A stretch of DNA of 64,000 bases from Chenopodium formosanum. Its lineage: Eukaryota; Streptophyta; Magnoliopsida; Caryophyllales; Amaranthaceae. A program made the position numbers and the translations under genes. The notes under the pieces were generated by a model. The model saw only the letters and a program-made list of their open reading frames with translations. It searched no databases and was not told the DNA's origin. The stretch is taken from the NCBI GenBank assembly GCA_024500155.1, contig CM044857.1, forward strand, positions 5,768,501 through 5,832,500, given 5' to 3'. Positions 32,880 through 42,605 of this stretch are shown here, piece by piece (the stretch's first letter is position 1; each line of letters begins with the position of its first letter).

Positions 32880-34656
32880 TGTAGACACCCAAATGTGTCT
32901 CCCCAAAAACCAAACCCAGTGATGAATATCTTTCATGTCACTTGATTATCGAACAAGGTGAAAGTGTGAAAAGTCTAGTGATGTGGTTGTTTTTATTAAA
33001 ATATCTCTCTTTCTGTTTTTGAAAACGGTTGGGTTGGGATCGAAAAGAGCTTTCCAATGATATATTATAAGCACAATTCCGATGAATAATGAGGAAGTTA
33101 TGGTCAAAATATTAAATTGGGCTCGAAATGAATTTTATATGCGGCCCAATGGTCTAGAGGAGGGCCTATTAATTATTATTCCTAAAGTTATTAGGATTGA
33201 TTTTAATCTTCTAGAATATCTAGAACGTTCTTTTAAATTCTAATGAGATTAGGATTAATAATTATATTTTAAAGAGTTTAATTTTGAATAAAATATGTGA
33301 TTTGTCACAAACATGATTTTAATCTGATCAACGCGGAATTAGCTGCTTAATCTTATTAAGAAGAGGATTCCGTGTGGAAAGCGCATTTTAATTCTGACTT
33401 AGCGCAAGACGACAAGGTTGTCGCCTGGCGCTAACTCCTGTCGTTGGCGACATGAGGTATTTTATTCCAAATAGGACTTGATTTGTTTCCGGACTATTTT
33501 TCTATAAATAAGGTCCTAGACCTCCGTTTTTTTATCAATAATCATCATCTCTCTCTCTCTAAAGCTAGAAGCTTTCTCTCTATTCTAAACCTTCCCTCAT
33601 ACAAAATTCCACATTCACGAGTTCTAGACACATCTAGCCAAGTTCAAAGTTGCCTTCGCCCTAGACGTGAAAGGTTGATAATTTTTGAGGGTTTGGTCCC
33701 AAATCTCTATTTCAATTATTTAATTGTTAGATTTAATATTTTCCTTAAAGTTACTAACGCGTGTATTTTGTTATTAGAAAGAGATACGAGGCATCCAAGT
33801 AAGTAATTTAATTGTTATTTTGATATAGAAATCATGCTTTAATTACTTTGATTCCTAGTATCATGTTAGGATGTCTTTGTGATTCCTAGTATCATATTTA
33901 GGGTAATAATTAAAATTTCTAATATCATGTATTTTTCTAGTATCATGTTTAGGTTGCTTCCTATTCTTTCTAATATCATGTTAGTATCATGTTAGGGCTA
34001 AAGCTTTGATTTTTTTTATTGTTTGGTGACATGCTAGGGTTTGTTATTAATCTTGTTAGTATCATGCCTAGGATCTTACTAATATCATTATGCGTTATTG
34101 AGAATATTATTATGATGATGATTGTGATTATTATGTCGCTTGATATATATTATTGTTATTGCTTGATCACGCCCTCTCTTCCAAGATTAAAGGGAATTTG
34201 TACTTGTAATCATGCTTAATAAGATAATTAATAATCTTATTTAGGCTAATATGATTAAAATTCAAGCGATCTCCAATAACAGTTTTGTTTGTGCATTAAA
34301 TTCCACCAACATAGATTAAACAGGTTTAGGGTTAACCTAATGATTGTATGTTAGTCAGAAAGCGCACATGAATATGAGAAGAATAAAGTAGAGGCATATT
34401 ATTAAGGCAGGTTCAATCTCTTTTAGGTTGGATTTGTACCTCCATCCCCGAATATCCAGTCATGGTTCCAGACCTATGGAGTTAGCGATCTCATGGATCG
34501 TGAAGGGGTGTAACCTTCACCCTGTGAACGGTTTACAAGTTCCTAAAACTTGTTGGCGACTCTTTTACTCTAGTTTCCTTTCCTTTGGACGCCAGCATAC
34601 TTAAGTGTATGATCACAGTGGGGCTCAAGTGTGGGATGCTTGAAATATTCCCTATA
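32880..34656 (+). mobile_element. Solo LTR of the same family inserted in ORF B of copy 2
   Basis: 1777 bp, starts TGTAGACAC and ends CCCTATA (CCCTACA in the shared LTR), flanked by GTAGC at 32875-32879 and 34657-34661. Copy 1 has the intact site near 17859. It retains a CGCG cluster (33398-33452) and TATAAATA at 33503-33510. It shows that the family moved again after copy 2 inserted, and then lost its internal region by LTR-LTR recombination. Confidence 0.95.
33503..33510 (+). promoter_or_regulatory. TATA box of the solo LTR
   Basis: TATAAATA, 50 nt after the CGCG cluster; matches 20836-20843. It points against the reading direction of ORF B. Confidence 0.65.
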
Positions 34657-35364
34657 GTAGCACTCGGCTACCCTTATTAGGAGAGAAATTCCCTGACAAA
34701 AGAATCAGAACAAAGATGCGCATCCACTGCTCCGGGGTGGTCGCACCATCTCGAAAGGCCTCCACGAGCATAGACCGCCGAATACATCGGCTATTAATCT
34801 GCATCGGTCGAGCCTCGCCGCGAGCTCGAATAGCGATAGGACTGAGTAATTCCTCTACCTCGGGAAATAAAACGGTGATATCGCTGCCAAATGGAACTGC
34901 AGCGGTCCGGAACTCGAGTCCAGTGATCAGAGAGAAGTCGACAGGAGTGACGGTCATCTCACCCCATGGAAAGTGGAAAGTGTTGGTGGTATCCTAGAAG
35001 AACTCCACCAAAGCTCGAATTAGAAAACGACTCGAGGACGAAGAATAGAGCGCTTGAGTGGCCTGCAACAATGGAATCAGACCACAAGAGTCCCATAGCC
35101 CACGAAACTCCTCGTTGTTAAGGAAGTAGGACTCGTACAACTGTCCGATAGTATCGTTGCCCGAGCCATGGCAACAAACTTGCTAGTCAGTCATCCTGGG
35201 CGAAATCGCTCTGAGATGTGAAACAAAGGCGCAAAGTATAAGGTACGCCCGTCCCACTCGGGGAACACCCCCAGACTGGTGGAATTACCCTAGTCAGCAT
35301 CAAAGAGCTCGTCCTCTCGATGAGCCCCACGAGAACGTGAGTCGGAACCGCGTTGTCGAGACAT

Positions 35365-37025
35365 GCTAGTTATGCAATCAAACAGTAAATCAAAGGTTCT
35401 ATAGTATCTAAGGTTCGCCTAGCCGCATGATACTATGTTCATAAAAAAAAAACAGAGTACGTAGTACTAAAACAGAGCATGCCTTTGATTCAAGAAAAAA
35501 TAGCAATCAAACAATTTCTTGCAATACTGGAACAAATATTGTGACAAATTGAGCATGAATAACTAGCAAAAATATGAAGAACAAGTCACATTGTTCTCAC
35601 GAACTTAAGGAGTCCAACAATGGCAAATCGCTCATTTCTCCACCAAATTGAGTCAAACAAGTCTCAAAACACTCCTAAGGTGATATACAAACATAAACAA
35701 GTAAATTCATGGCATAAAATTTGACAAACAAAGAAAATTGAGCAAGAACATTCTCGGTTTTTCCGGAAAACCGCGAGTAAACATGCATAAAAATTTGCAT
35801 GAAATAAAGTGAGTTTGAGCAAAACTTACATAGATTGGCAAACTAGAGATCACAAGCTTCGATTTGCAAAAAACTTGAGCGAATTTCGTTTAGAAACGAA
35901 GGAGAACGAGTCAAGAGAATTTTCGAGCGAAAACGAAACAAAAGAGGCACGAACAGCAAAATGAAGGAGAAGGGGTTTAAATCTGGAAAACCCGAGTCTA
36001 GCGCGAAACAACAGACATGTCGCGCTACGACAAGCCTGTTGCGCCGCGACAGAACATAAGGCGCGCACCGGATCTTTTTCCTCAGTGACATAATTTGTGG
36101 CTCCCATGTTGATTTATGCGGACCACATGCAATAATTTTGGGTTCCTTGGTACGCCAGTTAGCCCCTATAAGCAAATTGACATGATTAGTAGTCGGCTCG
36201 ACTACAATCACAGTAAGTGATCGACCTGATGATGATCGTCTCACTTAGCTTAAGCGCCTAAGCATTGGCTCATCGCAAGCACCAAGATATTGGTTCATAA
36301 AGCAAACCGCAAACGCAAATAGCAAATGCAAACATCAAAGCACAGCAAAACACAGGCAACAACACAACAAGCATTATAACGAAGCACCAGCAAACTGAGG
36401 ATCAACAAGAAGTGATCTTCGATAACTTTCCAAGGAAAGTTATCACGTAAAATAGAGGATTGCTACAAGCAAAGTAATCTTCGAGGATAATCCCTAAGAT
36501 GTTGAAAATCGTCATAAAGGCTGAAGATGGTTACAAGCAGAGCTATCTTCAACAGTTTTTCCTAAGATATGAGAAATTGTCAAAAATCTGAGGATGACTA
36601 CAAGCAGAGTTATCTTTGATCATGTTCCCTGGCTTGTGGAAGATGGTCACAAAACGGCAGAAGACTGCTACAAGCAAAGCAATCTTCGATGGTGTTCCCT
36701 AAGATGTGGAATACTGTCACAGCGAAAATTGAAGGCAGCTACAAGCAGAGCAGTCTTCAGGCGATATCCCTTAGCTTGTGGAGGTCATCACAACAACAGC
36801 ATGCAGAAACAAAATCGGTTACCCCCAGAGACGTGTGCTCGACGGTGCAAGATACGCGTTTCTTAACTCTTTTATCTGTTTAACTAAGGCTAGTTTGTAG
36901 GTATCGGCGTTACAAGAATGATTTAGGATCGCAGAACGTTCTGAATCATTCTCCGTCCCTATCGCTACTTTAACTTTCGTTTTTGAAACATGCGTTTCTC
37001 CAAACTCAGTCAAAGTGAGGGCTTC
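35365..37025. other. Leader of antisense ORF B and 3' untranslated region of copy 2
   Basis: Counterpart of 18537-20074. Contains the inferred ORF B leader intron (35366-35829), a TATA-like TTTAAA near 35977, the CGCG cluster (35999-36064), a tandem repeat (36405-36805) and the polypurine tract AAAGTGAGGGCTTC (37012-37025). No sense gene. Confidence 0.65.
36405..36805 (+). repeat. Tandem repeat, about 68-70 bp period, in the 3' region of copy 2
   Basis: Five to six diverged units, each with GAnGATnGCTACAAGCA, TCTTCGA, CCCTAAGATGTGGAA and a GTCAC tail. It is a longer and better-ordered array than in copy 1. Confidence 0.8.
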
Positions 37026-37033
37026 TGTAGACA
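37026..37033 (+). other. Eight-nucleotide stub of the copy 2 3' LTR
   Basis: TGTAGACA follows the polypurine tract, then the sequence changes to the intron of a FAR1-related pseudogene. The rest of the LTR is not found elsewhere in the window, so it was deleted together with part of the flanking gene. Confidence 0.75.
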
Positions 37034-37694
37034 GAATAAAACCAAATTTATACACTTTATACAAGGTAATACATTGATATGATACCCTTACTAGTGTATA
37101 TATATCCACCATAAACCACATACTTTACTATATATCAGCTAATCTCAAACAAGATTAAAAAGACAACATGACATATCATAGTTAAAGACATGAATAAGAT
37201 CACTTACATCGGGCATTTGCCAAGCTTTTCTGGGAATTTCGACATGATATGCCAGATGCACTACCTGTGTATAGTGTTTGGCATAATTTCTTCCAACGGC
37301 TTACACATCGCAGCAGCTTGATTTGTAAGGATACCGACCGGGGCTTTATTCCCCGTGCAACACAGCCACTGCCGAAAAATCCATCTGAACGTATCTGTGT
37401 CTTCATGAGACACCAATGCACACCCCAACAAAATAGACTGTCCATGGTGATTGACCCCAACAAAATTCACAAACGGCAATTCATGCTCATTAGTCAAGTA
37501 TGTAGCATCAAAACACACTACATCCCCGAAGTATTCATAAGCAGCTCGACTACGAGCATCAACCCACAACACATCTTTTAACCGACCTTCTTCAACTAAA
37601 CGATTAGCATGAAAACCATTCTGACTATCGGCCATCATATACTCAAAGTATGACATCATAGCAGCCGCATCCCCACCTTCCATCCAAAGGTGGC
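37034..37694 (-). pseudogene. FAR1-related (MULE-domain) gene, 3' part
   Basis: Minus strand, continuing from 49042 after the nested element. 37689-37208 encodes the MULE transposase core: ADARSRAAYEYFGDVVCFD-like sequence, NHHGQSILLGCAL and a PNT.HR tail. One catalytic Asp is present (CFDATY); the usual TDQ reads TNQ. A TAG replaces the Trp of HRW near 37260. The exon ends at a good donor (GAT then GTAAGT, 37207), and 37034-37206 is intron cut off by the junction with copy 2. The downstream SWIM zinc-finger exons are lost. FAR1-family proteins are transposase-derived transcription factors in the nucleus; this one is a broken relative. Confidence 0.85.
37690..37694. other. Left target-site duplication of the third element
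   Basis: GTGGC, repeated at 49037-49041. Removing the element and one copy restores an uninterrupted FAR1-related reading frame. Confidence 0.95.
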
Positions 37695-38200
37695 TGTTTT
37701 GGGTGTTTTTGTCCCTTGGGAGAGTTACAACTCGAAGACTGGTCCTGCTGGCTCTGTACCTGCAAAATCAACGAAGACACCAGTTGGGTGGTGCTCCGCC
37801 TCCAACGCTCAAGTTAGTAACTTGAAGGAGAGTAAAAAGTGCGGAAATTTAGGTGGGGATCTGCTTGGATTCCAAGCTCAGGAGTTCTCTGATAAGAGAG
37901 AAAGTAGGATGTAATAAATGATAGTAAATTTCTGAATGTCCCCCAAATTGGGGGAATATCCTCCTATTTATAGGGTCATTGGGAAAAGTGCCCCTCCCTA
38001 GGTCATTCTGACCTAGGACTGATGGGCTGCGTCGCCAAATGGCGGATTTTGGGGAATTGGGCCCTTGAAGGCCGCAATTCTACGAAAGTATCTAGAGAGG
38101 CCACGTGTCAACTGGAGATTGGTCAAGGGTGACCTGCCAGCCTCTGACATGTGGCACCTCCTCATTAGTCCACTTGTCTAGGGTAAAAATACCCTAAACA
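37695..38200 (-). mobile_element. 3' LTR of the third element
   Basis: 506 bp. TATAAATA on minus at 37972-37965. One G-box core CACGTG at 38102-38107; a second site has decayed to CATGTG here. The minus-strand U3 begins TGTTTAGGG. Confidence 0.93.
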
Positions 38201-38211
38201 TTTGCCCCTCA
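38201..38211 (-). other. Polypurine tract of the third element
   Basis: The minus strand reads TGAGGGGCAAA directly before the 3' LTR start TGTTTAGGG. Confidence 0.75.
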
Positions 38212-38218
38212 CAGGTGG

Positions 38219-38252
38219 CACGTGGCAGGCCACGTGGCGCCTGTGACACGTG
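38219..38252. promoter_or_regulatory. Three clustered G-boxes (CACGTG)
   Basis: CACGTG at 38219-38224, 38231-38236 and 38247-38252, about 75 nt upstream of the TATA box at 38328. G-boxes bind plant bZIP and bHLH factors (light, abscisic acid). Position suits the promoter of the + strand antisense gene. Confidence 0.65.
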
Positions 38253-38327
38253 TCAGCCAGTGAGAGATGAACAGTAAAAACGGCTAGTTTTTGACGGAGG
38301 TGACGGGGATTTCCACCGTTTCACCCC

Positions 38328-38335
38328 TATAAATA
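38328..38335 (+). promoter_or_regulatory. TATA box of the antisense gene in the third element
   Basis: TATAAATA within CCCCTATAAATAGGGAT. The core CCCTATAAATAGG also occurs in the LTR promoter on minus. Followed by a C/T-rich leader and an inferred 61 nt leader intron (38521-38581, GTAAGG...TTTAG). Confidence 0.65.
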
Positions 38336-38782
38336 GGGATTTACCCCCCCTCTCCTCTTCACTTTTATATTCCTTGACCTTTTAGAGAGAGAAAGAGAGT
38401 TTTCTAGAGAGAGGTGCTCTGATCCCGGTTGCATTTAAGCAAGTCCAAGATTTCCGTGTGCTCTTTCGAAGTCACCCGGTCACCGGTTACTTTGCCGTTT
38501 TCAGATTTTCAGAACTCAAAGTAAGGTAACTATCCGTTTCCTTCTTTAAGTTTTCTTCTTTTTCTTTTTCTTTTTCTTTAGCCTGTATACACTCGTTTCC
38601 GGCTGTATACATTGATTTTCAAAAATAAAATGGGCTCTCCTTTTGCACACACGGCACTACCTAGGACGCTCAGCCGGTCACTAGGGACGGCTGAGTCTAG
38701 AACCGGGGGTGCCTTGTCTGGAGTTTCTGGAGTGCTTTGCTCATCTCCGGCTTCTTCCCTCTCTGTGTCTGTGAAGGACACA

Positions 38783-41430
38783 ATGGCTAGAGTCAAACAG
38801 ACGGCTATCAAGCCCAGGAGGCGGCGCACTAGGGTAGTGCCCGCAGATGAAGTTGTGAGGGAGGAGGATTACGAGGCGGCTGAGCAAAATAACTCAGATG
38901 AGGACGCCCCGTCTACCTCCAGCAGTAATGAATCAAGGGGAGACGGTGAGGAAACTGCCTCCTCTCCAGAACAACCAAATAACTCAGCCGAGAAGGCTGC
39001 TGAAGAGTCAGAGGAATCCGGCTCTGATAAAGAGGACCTTGCTGAGGCTTATCGCCAAACAGCAATGAAAGAAATAAATCCGGATCCTTTGAAAACCCAG
39101 ATGAAGCCAGGAGATATCTCTCTTCTGGAAAGTGGCTTTGAAGCCTTCAAACAACAACACCCATTCGGGGAAGATTGGGATATTATCGTCCCTCCGCCTG
39201 ATGTTGTACTAGCTTGGGGGGACGACATTGACAATGTGGACAATTACTTTGTTTGCTATGAGGCGGTGATAGAAGCCGGCCTCCGCTTCCCCCTTCACCG
39301 TGGCATCCGAAAGATTCTGAAGGGGTACGACTTGGGGGTGTGGCAATTGACACCCAACTCCTGGGTCAATATCCTGAGCTACATTGCCGCCTGCGAGCTC
39401 CAGGACATTGAGCCAGTTTCACTGCATTCGCCCATATGCACTACCTCAAGAGTGCCCCAGGCAGATACGGGGCGTGGTACACTATTTCCACGCTCCCGGA
39501 ATACTTAATGACTTTGGACAAAGTGTCTAAGTGTGGAGGTTGGAAAGACAAGTGGTATTTAGTCTCCTCCCCTTCTCTGAAAATGAACAAGATTCTCCGG
39601 CGCTACAATAAGGAGTTGGCTTTGGTGGGCCAGAAGTGTGTACGCCCGGCTCTCTCTACCAAAGTCCGGGTGCAGATAATGGAGCCGGAGTTCTTCAAGA
39701 CAACAACTGAGCCCTTGGGGGATGGGTCTCATATAGTTGTTCCAAAAAACTGGATCCCCCATCCGGATTTCTTTGCGGACGAGAGATTCTTGTCCGCCTG
39801 CGGGTTGAGTCCTATGTTTCCACAGGGTAGATACACTCACCCACCCGGCGGTTTTCCGCTTGCAATTTTAATACTTTCATGCCTTGAACTTTTTCTCGTT
39901 CTAACACTTTTCATGTTTTTCTGCAGCGGAAGCAAAGAAAATGGTTGACCCAGCCAAGACGCCGGCTAAGTCAACAGCTCAGCTCCGCAAGGAGCAAATT
40001 ATGGCCAAGAAGGCTTCTATTGAGGCCAAGGAGGCCAAGAAAGGCGGGGTAAGATAAACTTCAACTTCTCTTGAATTTTTTCAAGTCTTTTCAATACCGG
40101 ATGACTAATGTTTTACTTGCGTTTTTGCAGGCTTCAACTGGAATCCTCCCCCGCTCAATGACAAAGGTCTTAAAAAGGCCAGGGGATGAGCAACTCCAAA
40201 AACCGGCTGCCAAAGCCGGGAAGAAGGCAAGCTCAACGGTCTCCGGCTCTGATGCCAAAGACCGCCCAACAACCGGGGGAAAAGGCCCCAATGTTATGGC
40301 GACTCTGAGTGAAAGCTCAGAGAAGTCAAGTAAGAAAAAGCCGGATGCTTCTGAAGCATCGAAGGGTGGCGAACCACCCATGGCTGCAGGTGGTGCTGCA
40401 GTCGGAGGAGAGGAGCCGACGATGGCCGACTCTAAAGGTAAGATAGAGATTCCTTGGACGCTTGATTTTATGCGCGTCAAGACTATGACTGACCCTTCCG
40501 GGGGTTCCGTGAGTAGCCGGCAAAGAATGAATGCCAAATACGCTGCTAGTCTCTCACCGAGTCCTTCTTATGGTGCAGATGCTACTTCTGGGCCCCCTGA
40601 CTTGGCGGGGTTTGGCAAAAGAATGGTGAGGACTCTCACCCAGTCGGAGAAGAACTCCGTGCCCAACCGCCACGAGGTCGACTTCGACCAAATTCTGGGG
40701 CAGCTGGCGGAGGTAAGTACAACTTGCCCCTTTTCATTTCAGTTCATTTCATTTTTCTTTTTGTTGCTAAGTGTTTAATTTCCCGGATGACCTTGCATAG
40801 TTTATGGTCCGGGTGGATGGGCTCCGGGTGCCATTCCGGAGGAAGCAGGAAGAGGTAACTGATGCCAAGAGAAGGGCTCAACAAAATTTCAACTCTGCTG
40901 AATATGCATATAATATGTTTGATCTTGAGATTAAAGCACTGGAGTTGAAACAGGAGGAGCTGGTCAAGAGTTTAACGGCTGCTAATGATGCGGCTAACAA
41001 CCGAATCAACGACCTGGAGCTCCAGCTGCAAAATGCCGGCTCAGACCTCAAGGCCTTGGAGGGAGCAGACAAAGAGAATGCTGATCTCAGGAAGGATAAT
41101 TCCCGGCTGGTTGCCGAGATTGTCAGCTTGAGGAATCAGCACCAAGAAGAGCTCAAGGCTGAGCAGGAGAGGCTCATCAAAGAGAATGAGCGGGATAATG
41201 AGATCCGCCTCCGGATGGCCTAGGGGCTTCTCTACCCTGAGGTAGACTTTGATGTCTACAAGCTGAGGTATGACTACGCCACTGCGGCGTATGATGCCAA
41301 GGTTCTTGGGGATCCTGCTCCGCCTCGGTTCAAGCCCTGGGCAGCGGAGAATGGCGCTGAGGTCTCGGACATTGAGGAGTCGGACCTTGAGATAATGAAG
41401 GAATTGGGCACCAAGGACAGCCAGCCTTGA
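38783..41430 (+). pseudogene. Antisense Transposase_28-like gene of the third element, three coding introns
   Basis: Runs against gag-pol. The ATG at 38783 sits in a strong plant context (ACAATGGC); an in-frame ATG at 38630 is the alternative. It starts ARVKQTAIKPRRRRTR, then an acidic Ser/Glu region, then the domain known as putative gypsy-type transposon (PF04195): a WGDDIDN block, FPLHRGIRKIL and YLKSAPGRYGAWYT, followed by DFFADERFLSACGL. Introns: 39827-39926, 40049-40130, 40713-40800, all GT-AG. The last exon is a long Glu/Lys/Leu coiled coil (about 40860-41215). A one-base frameshift near 39430 and a TAG at 41221 break it; the frame would end at 41428-41430. Function unknown. Confidence 0.82.
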
Positions 41431-42605
41431 AGAGGCTGTGGTTCCGGAGGAAGTTCCTTTTACATCCCAGGCCCAGCCGGACCAGCCCCAGGAGTAGCTC
41501 TCTTCCCTTTCCGCGGCAGTATGCCAACCATTTTTTTTTACTTTTCTCAGCGGCTGTATGCCAACCTTTGCTTTTCCGGCCTGTGTGCCGAGTACTTGTG
41601 TAATTTTTTTTGTTTCTCTGTATACCGGATGTGGATCCGGCTAACAATCATGCCTGGCCTCGAGCCAGTTTATTTTATGAAGTATACCGACTCGGTCGGT
41701 TTTTCTTACACTTGCACAATTTTTCAATTTTTTCAGTTTTTCAATTTTGCATATATACCCAATATATATACTTGTGATTTTGCCTGTCTTATGAAAAGTA
41801 TGCGACAGGTACCAATCCGGTTGTCCTTGCCCCTGGACGGCTGTGTGGTTGGTTTAATCTGAAAAAGGATTGATTGTCTTGGAATCTTCTCATACTTACA
41901 AGAGTATGGGATGTTTGTAAGACAATCAATCACAATAGTGATTGCCCCAAACCAAGTACACAGCCGGTCAAATGACAAGCATACAACCTCTACCCCAGTC
42001 GGTATCAAACTGCATAGGTATTCTTTTGTAGCCATTACGCAAAAAGGTTTTGCCCCAACAAGAGGAGTGCGCAACTTGAAGATAAAATAATCCTAAGTAA
42101 GAGCTTATGATGGTACTCCGGCTGATGTTTGAAAACATCCGGAGTTTTCACGACCAAAAATTACTTAGAAGAAAAAGTTAAGTCAGACAGCTATGAGTTG
42201 GCTAATTTAGCCGTTCAATCTTTGCCGCCTGCATGGGTACATAGAACGAGCAAGGTGGCTGTTCTCTGTGACGATTGCACCCGGAGGGGTGTCGCCGGAC
42301 GCCTATATCCATAACAGGGTAGACGAATTTGTAAAAAAGACAACCTTCTGGCCATTGGCCTCTGGTCTAGTTGGAAACCGGCTGCATAGCCACTAGGCGG
42401 TTTTGTGCCTAGTTTAAGAATCCGGCCATTGGCCTCTTGTCACTATGGACTTTTGATTTTGAATACTATGTGTCATACTTAGTTTTTTATCTGGCCATTG
42501 GCCTCAAGTTATTCACATAGTAAATTTGTTACTAAACCTTACAAAACTAGTTTGGGTAAACCCAGACGGAAATAACACTTCTTGTTATAAAAAACTTTAC
42601 AATAC
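41431..42605. other. Region between convergent antisense gene and pol of the third element
   Basis: No gene supported. It holds three spaced copies of GGCCATTGGCC (42350-42360, 42424-42434, 42493-42503) about 70 nt apart, perhaps the remains of a 3' tandem repeat. Pol ends at 42606 on minus. Confidence 0.55.

Larger units (their letters stand above)
31184..35364 (-). pseudogene. Antisense ORF B of copy 2, plant mobile domain gene with introns
   Basis: Starts MSRQRGSDSRSRG at 35364. The best-kept stretch has MTVTPVDFSLITGLEF and FVLILLSGNFSPNKGSR (34957-34657). GT-AG introns: 32640-32716 (77 nt), 32434-32504 (71), 32035-32106 (72), 31806-31886 (81), 31634-31709 (76), and a leader intron 35366-35829, each at the position found in copy 1. 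A solo LTR (32880-34656) splits exon 1 in the SRVLL...YYL region. Stops and frame changes in exon 1 make it inactive. The last exon encodes a Ser/Gly/Arg-rich tail without recognisable domain. Confidence 0.82.
21980..37033 (+). mobile_element. Tat-lineage retrotransposon, copy 2 internal region plus LTR stub
   Basis: Same order as copy 1: primer site, leader, gag, pol, antisense ORF A, antisense ORF B, repeat-bearing 3' region and polypurine tract (37012-37025). Of the 3' LTR only TGTAGACA (37026-37033) remains before unrelated sequence. A deletion of about 1 kb removes the protease-RT linker and the start of RT. A solo LTR of its own family interrupts ORF B. Compared by eye, about 120 nt of gag differ from copy 1 at roughly 13% of sites, so the two are not a recent duplication. 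Confidence 0.9.

Noticed and set aside
40091..40537. 148-codon minus-strand open frame opposite the Transposase_28-like gene
   Set aside because: Shadow frame of the real exon; no homology recognised and no start context.
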